A stretch of 64,000 bases of DNA from Bradyrhizobium barranii subsp. barranii (GCF_017565645.3 NZ_CP086136.1:5687501-5751500), one strand, 5' to 3'. Shown: positions 1 through 10,909, counted from the stretch's first letter. The notes: a model not told the origin generated them from the sequence alone. Numbers and translations: made by a program.

Positions 1-1609
1 TCCTATTCGTGAGAGTGCGGCTTTTGGGCCCGATTGATGCGGCCGCACATCTTGTCTGACGAGGCGCACAGGATTGCCTTCGGCTTTTCGCCGCCTGACG
101 ACCGGTACTTTGCAACGCGCTTGAGGGATGGGTTGGGCGAACGGGGGCGGACGCCCCGCCGGTCAAGGACCGAGCGGCAGCAGCGCGCCGGGCAAGCCGC
201 AGATCAGGTCGGCTTCGGGACATGCCGCGGCAAACGCAAGGCGAATGCGGCTCGTGGTCTCGACGACACGGGCGGCGATTTTCAAGAGCCGAAGACGCAG
301 CGTCGCGAACTCGGCAGCGGCCAATTCCCGGGCTTTGGGAATGGCGTCGCGCACGGTCAGCATCAGCCAATAAGCGGCCGTATGGAGCACGAGACGGACC
401 TGGTTGGCGAGCGCCGAACGGCAGCTGGTGCGATCGGAGGCGAGCTGCGTCTTATGCAGCTTGATCAGATTCTCGGCTTGGCCGCGCGCGCAATACAGGC
501 TGTCGTAGATCCACTCGGCCGAGCCGACATCGAGGCTGGTGACGACGAAGCGGATGTCGAGGCCGAGCATCGTCGCCTCAATACGGGCGACAGTGCGCCG
601 TTCGCGATCCCAGGACTTTGCCTTGTGGCGCGTCTCGGTATAGCCACGCAGAACCGGCAGGTTCTCGATGGCGCGTCGCGTGCGGATGTCGTCGGCGACC
701 TCGTCGACTTTTCTGGCGAGAGGCTTGGTGCCGGACAGACCGAAGATGTAGTCGATGCCGTTGGTCTCGCACCACGCCATGGCCTCCGGCCGGGCATAGT
801 GCCCGTCGCCACGGAACGTAATTTGCGTGTTGTGCCATCGCGTCCGGATATGCCGTACCAGGCGGCGCAGATGGGCACGCACCTCGACGCCGCCCGGCGT
901 CTTGCCGGGCCGCAGCACGACGGCCACGGGCCGGCTCTTCTCCGTGTCGTAGACGTGGATCGGCAGGAAGCAGCGTTCGTCATAATGAGCGTTGAACAGC
1001 GAGAGCTGCTGATGGCCGTGGACGACGTCGCAGGTATCATCGATGTCGAGCGTGACGGATGCCGGCTCGCGCGGGTAGCTATCCATCCATGCGTCGACCA
1101 AAATGTAGGTCAGCCGGATCACGTCGCGCAGGCGCGGAGCATTCTCCAGCCGCGACAGCGTCGGCTGGGAACACAAATCCCGGCCCGTGTCCGGTAGGCG
1201 ACCGCAGGCCAGCTTGAATGCCGGATCGGACCGCAGATGATCGAGGTCGTCGGCGTCCTCGTAGCCGCCGCAGATCGCGAACATGCGCGCGCGGAACATA
1301 TCGACCAGGCTGTGCACGACCCGCGTCGGATCGCGCCGATCCGGGAACACCCGGGCCAGATTGTCGGCCAAACCGAGACGCCGCTCGGCCATCGCCAGAA
1401 GCATCACGCCCCCATTCGAGGTTAGGCGTCCACCATCGAAGGCAGCTGTGACTTTCTTGGCGTGAATGGCTGGAAACGAGAAGGGCGGAATCGTATCGTC
1501 GGTCATGGCGGGCGTGGCGTTCGCGGTTGGAGGTGATGGGGTTGGCTTCACAACCGAATCCTACGCCGCATCAGCGCTTTACCCCTCAGGCGCACTCTTA
1601 CGAATAAGA
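1..1609 (-). mobile_element. IS1380-family insertion sequence, apparently complete
   Basis: Bases 1-19 and the reverse complement of 1591-1609 match at 17 of 19 positions (core ATTCGT, then AGAGTGCG after one mismatch), so they look like terminal inverted repeats. They enclose a single transposase gene on the minus strand. The length of about 1.6 kb and the one-gene layout are usual for the IS1380 family. The left end coincides with the window start, so the outermost bases and the target-site duplication cannot be checked. The element lies 124 bp beyond the 3' end of nadE and does not break a gene that I can see on its right side. Confidence 0.85.
163..1551 (-). CDS. IS1380-family DDE transposase
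   Basis: A 462-aa transposase, full length for the family. It catalyses excision and insertion of the surrounding element. Visible hallmarks are the early conserved segment FDGGRLTSNGGVMLLAMAER, an acidic DIDDT block near residue 170, FRGDGHY near residue 250, and a late Y-x2-R-x3-E-x6-K signature in YCARGQAENLIKLHK, which supplies the catalytic glutamate of DDE transposases. The gene fills most of the IS and has no passenger genes. Nothing suggests truncation or frameshift, so it may be active. The start is the first ATG of the frame; a second in-frame ATG 15 codons later (MTDDTIPPF) is also possible. Confidence 0.92.
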   Translation of the reverse strand: MKPTPSPPTANATPAMTDDTIPPFSFPAIHAKKVTAAFDGGRLTSNGGVMLLAMAERRLGLADNLARVFPDRRDPTRVVHSLVDMFRARMFAICGGYEDADDLDHLRSDPAFKLACGRLPDTGRDLCSQPTLSRLENAPRLRDVIRLTYILVDAWMDSYPREPASVTLDIDDTCDVVHGHQQLSLFNAHYDERCFLPIHVYDTEKSRPVAVVLRPGKTPGGVEVRAHLRRLVRHIRTRWHNTQITFRGDGHYARPEAMAWCETNGIDYIFGLSGTKPLARKVDEVADDIRTRRAIENLPVLRGYTETRHKAKSWDRERRTVARIEATMLGLDIRFVVTSLDVGSAEWIYDSLYCARGQAENLIKLHKTQLASDRTSCRSALANQVRLVLHTAAYWLMLTVRDAIPKARELAAAEFATLRLRLLKIAARVVETTSRIRLAFAAACPEADLICGLPGALLPLGP

Positions 1610-1657
1610 CGGGCTAGGCACTCCGGACCTCGGCACTTTCTAGATTGAACGCAATTT

Positions 1658-1689
1658 CGCGCCGCCGGCTTTATGAGCCGCGCGGCGCG
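1658..1689. terminator. GC-rich hairpin between the IS and nadE
   Basis: Bases 1658-1665 (CGCGCCGC) pair with 1682-1689 and 1666-1670 pair with 1676-1680, with a 5-nt loop and one bulged base. It lies just downstream of the nadE stop codon and could end nadE transcription. There is no U-tract on either side, so an intrinsic terminator is only a guess. Confidence 0.35.
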
Positions 1690-1733
1690 AAGTCGTTCTG
1701 GAGCTACCCTGCCCGATCAGCAGTCTTGCTCAA

Positions 1734-3767
<2,034 letters not shown>

Positions 3768-3918
3768 CGAGCGCGGTACCCTTAATCTTGTCGCGGCCGC
3801 AGCCGCCAGTTCGCCATGATATGTAACCCATCGACCGGGCCCCGTGCAGGCCATCCGCCGTCATGCATAACGGATTTGCGTGTTCGCCGGCCCGGCCGGG
3901 CCAAGGCAGCTGACAAGG

Positions 3919-5034
3919 TCAGGCGCTGCGGGCCAGCACTCCGGAGAGGTCGTTGCGCAGCCACTCGGCGATCCGGGGCCAGGCATGGGCGTGGGTGCGC
4001 GCGCCCATGAACAGGCCGAGATGATTGCTGGGCTCGGAGGCCGCGGCAATGAAGGCCGGCGGCGTTCCGAGCAGACCGGCGGTCGCAAGCGCCTGTCTGG
4101 CCGGCACGACGTCGTCATCGAGCCCGGCCAGCAGGAAGACCGGCGCCTTGACGTCCCTCAGATCAACCTCGCGGCCGAGCGCCGTGAAGTTTCCGCCGGC
4201 AATCCGATTCTCCCGGAAGATTCGGTTGACGATCTCCAGATAGTACGTGCCGGGCAGGTTGAGCGTCTCGGTATTCCAGCGATCGAAACGCGCGAGCAGT
4301 GCCGCGCCCTCCTCGTCCGAAAGATCCCTCTGCAATGCCGCCGCGATGTCGTCGCGGCTCGGCGCCTTCGTCCAGAAGCGCAGCATCTCGTCGCCGCTGA
4401 CATTGCCGCCGCCGCGCGCCACGAGCTGGTCGTAGAGCGCCTCAGGCGCATTGCGAGCTAGCTGGGACAGCGCGGAGTCGATCGAGAGATCGACGGGCGC
4501 CCCCACCAGCACCAGCCGCCGCACCTTGGCGGGAAAGCGCGCCGCATAGAGCAGCGACAGCCAGCCGCCCTGGCACAGGCCGACGAGATCGATCGGCGCG
4601 CCGATTTCGTCGACGGCGACGTTGAGATCGCCGAGATAGCTGTCGATCGAGAGATAGCGCATGTCCGGCGAGGCCGAGCGCCAGTCGGTGAGGTAGACCC
4701 GATCGATGCCGCCATTCTGCAGCGACTGCACCACGCTGTGGCCCGGTGCGAAGTCGGCGATCAGGGCCCGATGCAGCGCATAGGGCGCGCAGACCAGTGC
4801 CGGCTGGCCGGATTGCGTCCGCGTGCAATCGCGCAGGCGCATGGTCGCAAGCTCCAAGGCGACCGTGTTGGGCGTCGTCCACGGCAGATCGCTCGCGTCC
4901 TGTTCCGGCGGACCGCGTTCCAGCCACCAGAAGCAGGCGTCCATCGCGAGCCGCGCCGCCGCAATCGGCCATAGCAGTGGATCATCCGGAGGACGATTCG
5001 ATCCGACCAGCGGTTTTCCCCTCTTCTCCACCAT
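3919..5034 (-). CDS. PhaC-like alpha/beta hydrolase with cysteine nucleophile box
   Basis: A 371-aa alpha/beta-fold protein. The nucleophile elbow is GLCQGGW, with cysteine where most hydrolases have serine. This is the box of polyhydroxyalkanoate synthases. The other triad members are probably Asp in AGLDDDVVP and His in SNHLGLF. It is much shorter than a class I PHA synthase and nearer the size of class III PhaC, but no PhaE or other PHA gene is nearby. I therefore call it PhaC-like without a firm substrate. The start at 5034 (MVEKRGKPL) sits 16 bp after the pncA stop; the upstream frame extension to 5211 would overlap pncA. It is probably co-transcribed with pncA and perhaps nadE. Confidence 0.75.
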   Translation of the reverse strand: MVEKRGKPLVGSNRPPDDPLLWPIAAARLAMDACFWWLERGPPEQDASDLPWTTPNTVALELATMRLRDCTRTQSGQPALVCAPYALHRALIADFAPGHSVVQSLQNGGIDRVYLTDWRSASPDMRYLSIDSYLGDLNVAVDEIGAPIDLVGLCQGGWLSLLYAARFPAKVRRLVLVGAPVDLSIDSALSQLARNAPEALYDQLVARGGGNVSGDEMLRFWTKAPSRDDIAAALQRDLSDEEGAALLARFDRWNTETLNLPGTYYLEIVNRIFRENRIAGGNFTALGREVDLRDVKAPVFLLAGLDDDVVPARQALATAGLLGTPPAFIAAASEPSNHLGLFMGARTHAHAWPRIAEWLRNDLSGVLARSA

Positions 5035-5050
5035 GACTATCTCAAGGTCC

Positions 5051-5677
5051 TCACAGCAAGGCCTCCAGGCTGACGATCGAAATACCGCGCTCGCGAAAAC
5101 TCCGATGGGTCGCGGCCACCGAGCCGTCGAGATCGATGCCGCGGCATGCGTCCTCGATGACGGCGACCTCGAACCCCGCCTTGCGGGCATCTTCCGCCGA
5201 GAACCGAACACAGAAATCCAGCGCCAGACCGGCGACGAAGACGGTCTTCAGCTCACGCTCGCGCAGATATCCGAGCAGGCCGGTCGGCGTGCGGTGGTCG
5301 TTCTCGAACAACGCCGAATAGGAATCGATGCCGCGACGAAAACCTTTGCGCACGACGAGGTTTGCCCTGGTAATTTCGAGCTCCCCATGGAATTCAGCGC
5401 CCACCGTGCCTTGCACGCAGTGCGTCGGCCACAGCACCTGGGTGCCGTAGTCGAGCTCGATGGTCTGGAACGGCTGCTTGCCCGCATGGTTCGGTGCGAA
5501 CGAGACGTGATCGCCCGGATGCCAGTCCTGGGTCAGCACCACATTGGTGAATTTCGCGGCAATTCGGTTGATGGCCGGGACAACCTTCTCGCCGCCGGGA
5601 ACGGCGAGCGCTCCGCCGGTGCAAAAGTCGTTCTGCACGTCGATCACCAGCAGCACGTCGCGGTCGGAAATCTGCAT
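5051..5677 (-). CDS. pncA: Nicotinamidase
   Basis: Hydrolyses nicotinamide to nicotinate and ammonia, feeding the Preiss-Handler route that ends at NadE. The 208-aa protein shows the isochorismatase-fold triad D13 (DVQNDFC), K111 (VVRKGF) and C156 (LALDFCVRF). The metal-binding cluster D51, H53 and H57 lies in DWHPGDH. The start at 5677 was chosen over the longer frame to 5842 because homology begins right at MQISDRDVLLVIDVQNDF. The hydrolase gene follows after 16 bp. glk is divergent, with about 257 bp between the start codons. Confidence 0.93.
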   Translation of the reverse strand: MQISDRDVLLVIDVQNDFCTGGALAVPGGEKVVPAINRIAAKFTNVVLTQDWHPGDHVSFAPNHAGKQPFQTIELDYGTQVLWPTHCVQGTVGAEFHGELEITRANLVVRKGFRRGIDSYSALFENDHRTPTGLLGYLRERELKTVFVAGLALDFCVRFSAEDARKAGFEVAVIEDACRGIDLDGSVAATHRSFRERGISIVSLEALL

Positions 5678-5934
5678 CGCAAGGTCCCGTTCCAGCCGTC
5701 CGGCGCGACGGGCGCCGAATGCTCCGTCCAATGTCGATCTTCCCGCGCGGCTTCGCAACCATCGACCCACGCGGCGATATCGCGCCCGTCGCACCTGGGA
5801 TGCAACGGTTTGGCGTTGTCCGAGTTGACTAGGCTCACCCAAGGACGGATTCTAGAGACGTTCGCAAATTGCGGATCGGATGGAGCGGAGGGAACGGTTC
5901 CCGCGAGCCTGCACGGCGCGGCAGCCACAAGATC

Positions 5935-6921
5935 ATGAGTATCGGCAAGACAGGACAGATTCTTCTCGCCGATATCGGCGGCACCAATGCGCGCTTTGCG
6001 CTGAGCGAAAGCGCATCGGACAGCGGCGACCAGGCCGGGCCCATCGACTATGTGAAGGTCGCTGACTTCCCGACCGTCCGGGAAGCCATCGCCGACGTCC
6101 TTGCGCGCCGGTCCGGCGGCAAGCAGCCCAAACGAGCCGTGCTGGCCGTCGCGGGTCCCGTGACCAACAACCGCTGCGTCATGACCAACAGTCCGTGGGT
6201 CATCGACGGCAACGAGCTCCAGCCGGCCCTCGGCTTCGAGAGCGTGCATGTGCTCAATGATTTCGAGGTCGTGGCCTGGTCCCTGCCCGCCCTGAAGCCT
6301 GCCGATTTGATCCCGCTCGGGGGCCAGGACGGCCTCCCGGGCGAGCCGCTGCTGGTGGTTGGGCCTGGAACCGGCTTCGGCGTCTCCTGTCTGGTCGAAC
6401 GCCACGGCGCCCGGCTGGCGGTCGTCACCGAGGCAGGCCACGCGACTTTGCCGGCGGAGACCGAGCGCGAGGAGCGCGTGATCGCGGCCATGCGCCGACG
6501 TCTCGGTCATGTCTCCATCGAGCGCGGCGCGCTTTCGGGCTCCGGCCTGCAAAACCTCTACGAGGCGCTGGCGGAGGTCGACGGCGCCCAGGTGCCGCAC
6601 CCCGACGCCGCCGCCATCACTAAGGCCGCCCTGGAGGGCAGTTGCGAACTGAGCCGCGCGACGCTGGAGATGTTTTGCGCCATCCTCGGCTCAGTCACGG
6701 GCAATCTCGCAGTGACCTTCGGCGCCCGCGGCGGCGTCTACATCGCCGGCGGGATCGTGCCGCGCTTTCCGGAGTTCCTAGCTGCTTCCGCGTTCCGGGC
6801 GCGCTTCGAAGCCAAGGGACGCTTCCAGGACTATTTGCGCAATATCCCGACCAGGCTGGTGACGAAACCCGACGCGAGCTTCGTCGGCCTGAAGATGTTC
6901 GCCGACCACAATCCGGATTGA
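5935..6921 (+). CDS. glk: Glucokinase
   Basis: Phosphorylates glucose with ATP to glucose 6-phosphate in the cytoplasm. The 328-aa protein is of the bacterial Glk type. It begins with the phosphate-binding motif LLADIGGTNARFAL, has the adenosine/phosphate region VVGPGTGFGVS, a substrate region around TEAGHATLPAE, and the late glycine-rich segment GARGGVYIAGGI. The start at 5935 (MSIGKTG) was preferred over the frame opening at 5869 because the usual N-terminus begins there. It is transcribed away from pncA and has no obvious partner downstream. Confidence 0.92.
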   Translation: MSIGKTGQILLADIGGTNARFALSESASDSGDQAGPIDYVKVADFPTVREAIADVLARRSGGKQPKRAVLAVAGPVTNNRCVMTNSPWVIDGNELQPALGFESVHVLNDFEVVAWSLPALKPADLIPLGGQDGLPGEPLLVVGPGTGFGVSCLVERHGARLAVVTEAGHATLPAETEREERVIAAMRRRLGHVSIERGALSGSGLQNLYEALAEVDGAQVPHPDAAAITKAALEGSCELSRATLEMFCAILGSVTGNLAVTFGARGGVYIAGGIVPRFPEFLAASAFRARFEAKGRFQDYLRNIPTRLVTKPDASFVGLKMFADHNPD

Positions 6922-7060
6922 TGAGCCGCGATCGGCTTCGACGCCGTCCAGTCCGTTAACTATACACAGCTGATTGCAGCCAAGGCGCGGTTCCACGCAG
7001 GATCGTGCTTGCCCGACTGTGTCCGATGGGAAACAATTCCCGTAGTTGCGGGGGCGTGAC

Positions 7061-7357
7061 ATGCGTAAGCAGGACTTCGGTTTCGACTATCACCGCTATC
7101 ACCGCCTGCTGACCGAGGCGGACGACGATGACAAGCGGCTGGCCCTGATCGAGCTCCTGATCGAGGAAAAGGCGCGCGACCGGCTGGCCGCGCAACGCGC
7201 CTCTGATCGCGCCGCCATGACGGCCCATACCATCGCCACCGTGCTGAAGAACGGCCGCAAGAGACTTGCGGGACCGCTTGCTACTCGCGCAAACACGCGA
7301 GCGATGGCGATTCCGTTAACGATCCCTCGCAAGCTCGCGTCAAACTTTTTGCTCTAA
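7061..7357 (+). CDS. Small hypothetical charged protein
   Basis: A 98-aa protein I do not recognise. Residues 5-60 are rich in charged residues (FDYHRYHRLL, then ADDDDKRLALIELLIEEKARDR) and look helical. The C-terminal third is basic and lower in complexity. There is no signal peptide or membrane segment. I chose the ATG at 7061 over 7046 because the ORF extension adds only five residues. A small dyad (GGGAA-ACAA-TTCCC, 7028-7041) lies just upstream. The short gene at 7403 follows on the same strand. Confidence 0.6.
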   Translation: MRKQDFGFDYHRYHRLLTEADDDDKRLALIELLIEEKARDRLAAQRASDRAAMTAHTIATVLKNGRKRLAGPLATRANTRAMAIPLTIPRKLASNFLL

Positions 7358-7402
7358 GAGCTTCCCCTACCTGATGCAATTCAGGGGTCAACAAAGGGGG
7401 GA

Positions 7403-7564
7403 ATGAACATGAGCATGATTTCGCTTGCCGCGATCCCGGTCGCCGTCGAAACCCGTTCTGCCGATTCTTCGTTCAAGATCATCTTGCTGTTCTGCTGCAT
7501 GGGCCTGGTCGCCTCGTTCGGCGTGATGGCGCGCGGCATCGACCTCAGCGCCGGTCTGATCTGA
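7403..7564 (+). CDS. 53-aa single-span membrane protein
   Basis: This short reading frame begins MNMSMISLAAIP and contains one hydrophobic stretch (KIILLFCCMGLVASFGVMA) followed by a short polar tail. A strong ribosome-binding site (AAAGGGGGG) lies just before the ATG, and a clear hairpin terminator begins 24 bp after the stop, so a transcription unit is well delimited. I do not recognise a family. The combination of a strong translation signal and a dedicated terminator makes a real, perhaps abundant, small protein likely. Its function is unknown. Confidence 0.65.
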   Translation: MNMSMISLAAIPVAVETRSADSSFKIILLFCCMGLVASFGVMARGIDLSAGLI

Positions 7565-7587
7565 GAGCACGACACATTCTTTCGCCA

Positions 7588-7616
7588 AATGGCCGCCCCT
7601 CACGGGCGGCCATTTT
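7588..7616. terminator. Bidirectional intrinsic terminator
   Basis: An 11-bp perfect stem (AATGGCCGCCC at 7588-7598 with 7604-7614) around a 5-nt loop, followed by T's on the plus strand. It separates the 53-aa gene from the convergent receiver-domain gene ending at 7660. Confidence 0.85.
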
Positions 7617-7659
7617 CGTTGGCGATCTCAGTACGGCGCCTTCTCGGTGAGGAGCCTTC

Positions 7660-8037
7660 TCAGTGAGGAGTTTTGGCGACCGCGTCCGGAAACAGCGAAT
7701 CGATCATCACCTTGAGCTGGTCGAGGGAAATCGGCTTGCGCAGGATCGGCCGCCGCCGGAGCAAGGACGGCAGCAGCTCCGGCCCGTAGCCGGTGGCGAA
7801 CAGAAACGGCTTGCTGCGGCGCTCGATCAGGTCGGCAACGGGATCGACGTAGAGGCCCTTCAGGTTGATGTCGAGGATGGCGAAATCGTATTGCGCGGTC
7901 ATCGCAAAGGCGCTCGCGTCCCGGACATTGTCCGCTTCCGCGACGACATGGTGGCCGAGTTCCTCCACCATGTCGGCGATCATCATCCGGATCAACGCCT
8001 CGTCTTCGACCAGGAAAACGGAGAGTCCGTCCGCCAT
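7660..8037 (-). CDS. Single-domain response regulator
   Basis: A 125-aa stand-alone receiver domain with no output domain. It shows the acidic pocket (VFLVEDEAL), the phospho-acceptor aspartate in FAILDINLKG, the switch threonine in LFATGYG and the conserved lysine in ILRKPIS. Such proteins take phosphate from a histidine kinase and act by protein contact or as phosphate shuttles. No kinase is encoded nearby, so its partner is elsewhere. It is monocistronic, convergent with the 53-aa gene, and about 95 bp from the next gene on its strand. Confidence 0.88.
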   Translation of the reverse strand: MADGLSVFLVEDEALIRMMIADMVEELGHHVVAEADNVRDASAFAMTAQYDFAILDINLKGLYVDPVADLIERRSKPFLFATGYGPELLPSLLRRRPILRKPISLDQLKVMIDSLFPDAVAKTPH

Positions 8038-8133
8038 ATCAACCCCGCAGTCAGCTTACGAAGCTAACCATACCCGAAATGCGGAGAGGATTCACGAATT
8101 CGTGGCGGGCGCCGTTAATTCAGGCGCCCTTGA

Positions 8134-8937
8134 TTAATCCAGCCCGCGCTCGTGGCTGAGGCGCACCATCTCCTGGATGAAGACCTGCTTCTGCTTGTCG
8201 TCGAGGCTCGAATACAGCGGCTCGGCGGCATCGGCGACGTTGCGCTGGTCGGCGGCGCGGTCGATCAGGAATTGCGATTCGTTGCGCATCTGCTCGATGA
8301 TGTCGTCAGGCGGATCCCGCTTGGCGCGGGCGATCCGCAGGTTGAGCCGCTCCGCGCCATTATGCCCCAGATAGTGCATTGCGCTCGAGAAGCCGAACCA
8401 GTGCTTCTCCTGATCGGGCGTCAGGTTCAACTCGGTCTTGATCCGCTCGATATAGGAATCGCTGTTGGCGACGATCTGCTCGGCGGACTGTTGCGGCGCG
8501 CCGGGCTGGGTGAGGACGGTGACGTCCTTATTATCCTTGTTGTCCTGCGGCGCATTCCTGGCTTCCTTGCTCGCCTTGGCGCCCTTGGCCGCCTTGGCGG
8601 TCTCCTTGGCGCCCTTGTCCTTGCCGGCGCCCGGCTGCTTGGAATCCTTGCTCGCGTCCTTGCCGGCATCCTTGCTCGCGTCCTTGGCAGCCGGAGCCGG
8701 CTGGTTGTTGACGCCGAGCACGCCGGTGAAGACACCGACCACGCCGCCGATCGCACCGCCCAGCACGCCGCCAACGGGTCCGGCCGCCTTGTTGCCGGCC
8801 GCGGCTCCATCCTGAACGCCCTTGACCAGGCCTTGCGCCTGCGCAACGGCGGCGGCGCCCAGCAGCACCGCGAGCACGGAGCCCAGCGCGAACCATCGTC
8901 GCAGGTGAAGCCGCGCAGGCGGCGCCGGGTTGATCAT
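8134..8937 (-). CDS. LTXXQ-motif periplasmic protein with Lys/Ala-rich linker
   Basis: A 267-aa exported protein. An N-terminal signal sequence (RRWFALGSVLAVLLGAAAVA, then QAQG) is followed by a glycine-rich segment, a low-complexity linker of KDASKDAGKD-type repeats at about residues 75-130, and a helical C-terminal domain containing LTPDQEKHWFGF. That motif matches the LTXXQ/Spy-CpxP-like family of periplasmic chaperone or stress-sensor proteins. I chose the start at 8937 (MINPAPP) because GGAG lies six bases upstream; METR at 8949 and the frame opening at 9048 are alternatives. Its specific role is not shown by the context. Confidence 0.7.
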   Translation of the reverse strand: MINPAPPARLHLRRWFALGSVLAVLLGAAAVAQAQGLVKGVQDGAAAGNKAAGPVGGVLGGAIGGVVGVFTGVLGVNNQPAPAAKDASKDAGKDASKDSKQPGAGKDKGAKETAKAAKGAKASKEARNAPQDNKDNKDVTVLTQPGAPQQSAEQIVANSDSYIERIKTELNLTPDQEKHWFGFSSAMHYLGHNGAERLNLRIARAKRDPPDDIIEQMRNESQFLIDRAADQRNVADAAEPLYSSLDDKQKQVFIQEMVRLSHERGLD

Positions 8938-9420
8938 TCTGGTCTCCATCGTCGGTCCGATTGTCCTGTCCGGGTGGGGGCCACCCGCCGGTTGCAACTC
9001 TACCGTTTTCGCCGCTTCGCGGTCCAGCCGCAGCCAATTGCTGTCCACGCCCGAAAACTGTTTGGCGCGAAGCGGTTATGAAGGCTTATTCGAAACTGCG
9101 GCGTAATTGCGCACGAGATGTCCTGCGGTCCTTGACCCGAAGTGTGCGTCGCAAAATGCGCCTCCGAGGTTCACCTCCGGCGCGCGTCGCGAGACGGCGC
9201 TGCCGCGTTCCCGGACGCAACGTTAGTTCTAGACGGCGAGCCGTTCGGCTTCCTCGACAGACGGGATCAATCATGATCTGATCGCGCTACCAATTTGCTG
9301 CACTTCGCGCGATTTCACGGCGAGGCGTAGCACCAAGAAACGCGAACAAAAAATCAAAAACAAAACTCGGAATGCCAGAGGAAACGCGAGAACAATAAAA
9401 CATCCAGGTGAGGAAACGAG
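8938..9420. other. Intergenic region between divergent genes
   Basis: No convincing gene. An Arg-rich frame from 9078 lacks a ribosome-binding site. The last 100 bases are A-rich on the plus strand and end in GAGGAAACGAG before the transporter ATG, so the transporter promoter should lie here. I could not identify its -35/-10 elements. Confidence 0.5.
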
Positions 9421-10761
9421 ATGTCACGCAAGAAACTGACGCGACGTCAATTTGTAGCTGCCACTGCAATGTCCTCCGCAGCGCTGATCACAGCGCCCTA
9501 TGTCCGCGGCGCTTACGCCGCCGGCAAACTCTCGATCGGCTTCTGGGACCACTGGGTGCCCGGTGCCAACGACGCCTCCACCGCCATGGTCAAGGAATGG
9601 GCTGAAAAGGAGAAGGTCGAAGTTTCCATCGATTACATCACCAGCAACAACAAGAAGATCGAGTTGACGGTCGCGGCCGAAGCGCAGGCCAAATCCGGTC
9701 ACGACATTCTTCAGATGTACACCTGGTGGCCGCATGCGTATGCCGAGCAGTTTGAACCGGTGAACGACGTGGTCGAGGAGGCGATCAAGCAGAACGGTGA
9801 GGTCAACGACACGGTCAAATATCTCGGCAAGGCCAACGGCAAATGGCTTGCGGTCCCGGCAACCCCGGGGAGCCAGATCAAGGGGCCCTGCTCGCGCATC
9901 GACCTCATGAAGAAGCATGCGGGGATCGACGTCCAGGAACTGTACCCCGTCGGCGCGCCGCCCAAGGCCGATAGCTGGAATATGGATACATTCCTGAAGG
10001 CGGCGGAAGCGTGCCAGAAGGCAGGTTTCCCATTCGGAATCGGTCTCGGCGAGACCACCGACAGCGTCGATACCGCGGGCGCCATCTTCCAGTCGTTCGG
10101 CGCCGAACTCGTCAACGCCAAGGGCGATGTCACGGTGAAGACCGATGAGGTTCGCCAGGCGCTCGAATACTACAAGAAGCTGATCGCCTTCCTGCCGCCG
10201 GACGCACCGTCCTGGGACGATGCCTCGAACAACAAATGGCTGATCTCCGGCCGCGGCGCCCTCATCATGAATCCGCCGAGCGCCTGGGCGGTCGCCAAGC
10301 GCGACGCGCCGCAGGTCGCAGAGCAATGCTGGACGCACGGCTTCCCCTCCGGTCCTAAAGGCCGGTATGCGCCGTTCCTGCCCTATTTCTGGGGTCTCTG
10401 GAATTTCTCCAAGAACAAGGCATCGGCCAAGAGCCTTCTGGCATTTCTGTCACAGCCGTCATCGATCGAAAAGTTCGTCGCGGCGAGCGGCGGCTACGAT
10501 TTGCCGGCCTATGCCAAGATGACGACGCTGAAGACCTGGGCCGAGGTAGGCCCGCCGAAGGGCACGCTCTATCACTATCCAAATCCCTACAATCATCAGA
10601 CACTGTCGATTGCGGCCTCTCCGGCGCCGCCGAAGATCGCCCAGCAGATCTACGCACAGGCCACGCTGACCAAGATGGCGCTGCGCTTTGCGCAGGGCGA
10701 AAAGTTGGAGACCGCAATCGCCTGGGGCGAAGGCGAGTGTGAAGGCTTCATGCGAACCTAA
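9421..10761 (+). CDS. ABC transporter substrate-binding protein, sugar type (family 1), Tat-exported
   Basis: A 446-aa periplasmic binding protein, the first gene of a transporter operon. The N-terminus carries a twin-arginine motif (LTRRQFVAA) and a hydrophobic stretch ending in GAYAAG, which suggests export of a folded protein by Tat. The body has the family 1 extracellular solute-binding pattern (sugar, polyol or glycerol-phosphate binders). Two MalF/MalG-type permeases and an MsmK/UgpC-type ATPase follow. The substrate cannot be read from sequence. The 2-hydroxyacid dehydrogenase at the end of the operon hints at a sugar-derived acid or polyol, but this is weak inference. Confidence 0.85.
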   Translation: MSRKKLTRRQFVAATAMSSAALITAPYVRGAYAAGKLSIGFWDHWVPGANDASTAMVKEWAEKEKVEVSIDYITSNNKKIELTVAAEAQAKSGHDILQMYTWWPHAYAEQFEPVNDVVEEAIKQNGEVNDTVKYLGKANGKWLAVPATPGSQIKGPCSRIDLMKKHAGIDVQELYPVGAPPKADSWNMDTFLKAAEACQKAGFPFGIGLGETTDSVDTAGAIFQSFGAELVNAKGDVTVKTDEVRQALEYYKKLIAFLPPDAPSWDDASNNKWLISGRGALIMNPPSAWAVAKRDAPQVAEQCWTHGFPSGPKGRYAPFLPYFWGLWNFSKNKASAKSLLAFLSQPSSIEKFVAASGGYDLPAYAKMTTLKTWAEVGPPKGTLYHYPNPYNHQTLSIAASPAPPKIAQQIYAQATLTKMALRFAQGEKLETAIAWGEGECEGFMRT

Positions 10762-10764
10762 GCC

Positions 10765-10816
10765 GGGGTGTGCCACGGCGGTTCACGCATCCCCGCGTGA
10801 GCCGCCAGGGCACCCC
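10765..10816 (+). other. Long mRNA hairpin between binding-protein and permease genes
   Basis: A 12-bp inner stem (10777-10788 with 10795-10806, one G-T pair, 6-nt loop) is extended by an outer stem of GGGGTG (10765-10770) with CACCCC (10811-10816). There is no U-tract. Its place right after the binding-protein gene resembles elements that protect or process the 5' part of binding-protein operon mRNAs, giving more binding protein than permease. Confidence 0.65.
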
Positions 10817-10909
10817 ACCGTTCGATGGAATGAGCAGATCGAGCCGACACGCGGGTGCCGGCTCCGCCGTTGGACATTCCGCAAGGAAGCTTGACCCAAG
10901 GACACTGAC

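Noticed and set aside
9078..9281. Arg-rich 67-codon frame before the sugar transporter, compared with the argD leader
   Set aside because: No ribosome-binding site, no following terminator or alternative pairings, and the downstream gene is unrelated to arginine.
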